Positions 63,891 to 64,000 of a stretch of DNA of 64,000 nt are shown here, piece after piece. The DNA comes from Thermococcus sp. (GTDB lineage Archaea > Methanobacteriota_B > Thermococci > Thermococcales > Thermococcaceae), in contig NZ_JAMOQU010000019.1 of the NCBI RefSeq assembly GCF_027063845.1, positions 97,340 through 161,339 of the forward strand, in the 5' to 3' direction. A program made the position numbers and the translations under genes. Position 1 is the first letter of the stretch, and every line of letters starts with the position of its first letter. Under the pieces are notes generated by a model. That model was not told the origin of the DNA. It worked only from the letters and a program-made list of their open reading frames with translations, and made no database searches.

Positions 63891-64000
63891 TCAAACGTAG
63901 AAGTACCTCTCCAGCTCCCACTCGGTCACCTTCTTGGTCTCCACGGGGAGCCCGTTGGCTTCGAGGTAAGTGACGTACTCCCTCCATTCTCTCTCCTTGT
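63891..64000 (-). CDS. glnA: Glutamine synthetase, C-terminal end (partial)
   Basis: The minus strand reads KEREWREYVTYLEANGLPVE and continues TKKVTEWELERYFYV before TGA. This is the C-terminal helix and tail of type I glutamine synthetase as found in Thermococcales, with EWELERYF preserved. Only 35 residues are inside the window; the rest lies to the right. Confidence 0.8.
   Translation of the reverse strand, partial: KEREWREYVTYLEANGLPVETKKVTEWELERYFYV

Overview
This window is chromosomal DNA of a hyperthermophilic euryarchaeon of the Thermococcales, most likely a Thermococcus. The support is an archaeal A-type ATP synthase operon in the order H-I-K-E-C-F-A-B-D, an archaeal AlaRS, an AlaX editing protein, archaeal Elp3, pyruvoyl SpeD, the secF-secD order, a Thermococcaceae CGP-CTERM surface anchor on the peptide-binding protein, T/A-rich TATA boxes about 25 bp before leaderless starts, and GGTGA/GGAGGTG ribosome sites in operons. 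No tRNA, rRNA, CRISPR array or complete insertion sequence was seen.

Layout: 0-5.1 kb holds a CBS-domain protein, two tandem CPA2 cation/proton antiporters, a MarC-family protein and hisS. 5.2-8.4 kb is accessory: an AT-rich GmrSD-like (DUF262 plus HNH) restriction gene broken by two frameshifts, a 53-residue ORF missing from the ORF track, a surface phospholipase-D-like lipoprotein and a small coiled-coil protein. 8.6-13.1 kb is a compact operon with a winged-helix regulator, three proteins with TasA/camelysin-type (SipW-dependent) leaders, a small membrane protein, a SipW-like signal peptidase and a DUF5305-like membrane protein. It is the best candidate in the window for a poorly described system, a TasA/AbpA-like extracellular fibre. 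13.1-15.9 kb is alaS. 16-21.4 kb is a decaying ABC-2 exporter locus with truncated permeases, a degenerate ATPase and a leftover ATPase tail.

21.4-33.3 kb is mostly housekeeping: a PD-(D/E)XK-like protein, a Nif3-like protein, Elp3, a TrkA-C membrane protein, an HdeD-like protein, a YkgJ-like protein, a Nip7-like PUA protein, a KaiC-like ATPase with its HTH partner, SpeD, SecF-SecD and TrkA. 33.4-42.1 kb is the nine-gene ATP synthase operon. 42.2-43.7 kb pairs an oxygen-binding di-iron (ODP-type) metallo-beta-lactamase-fold protein with a soluble chemoreceptor signalling protein, a likely iron/oxygen sensor. It is followed by AlaX.

44.9-51.3 kb on the minus strand carries two paralogous Dpp/Opp permease pairs without their own ATPases or binding proteins, separated by a TtuA/NcsA-like PP-loop protein and an unknown membrane protein. 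51.3-54.2 kb has a radical SAM protein and pyrK-pyrC. 54.5-61.8 kb is a complete peptide transporter: a CGP-CTERM binding protein and DppBCDF. The window ends with a small membrane protein, nadE, an EamA transporter and the C-terminus of glnA on the minus strand. The proteins are named from motifs seen in the translations; no database search was possible.
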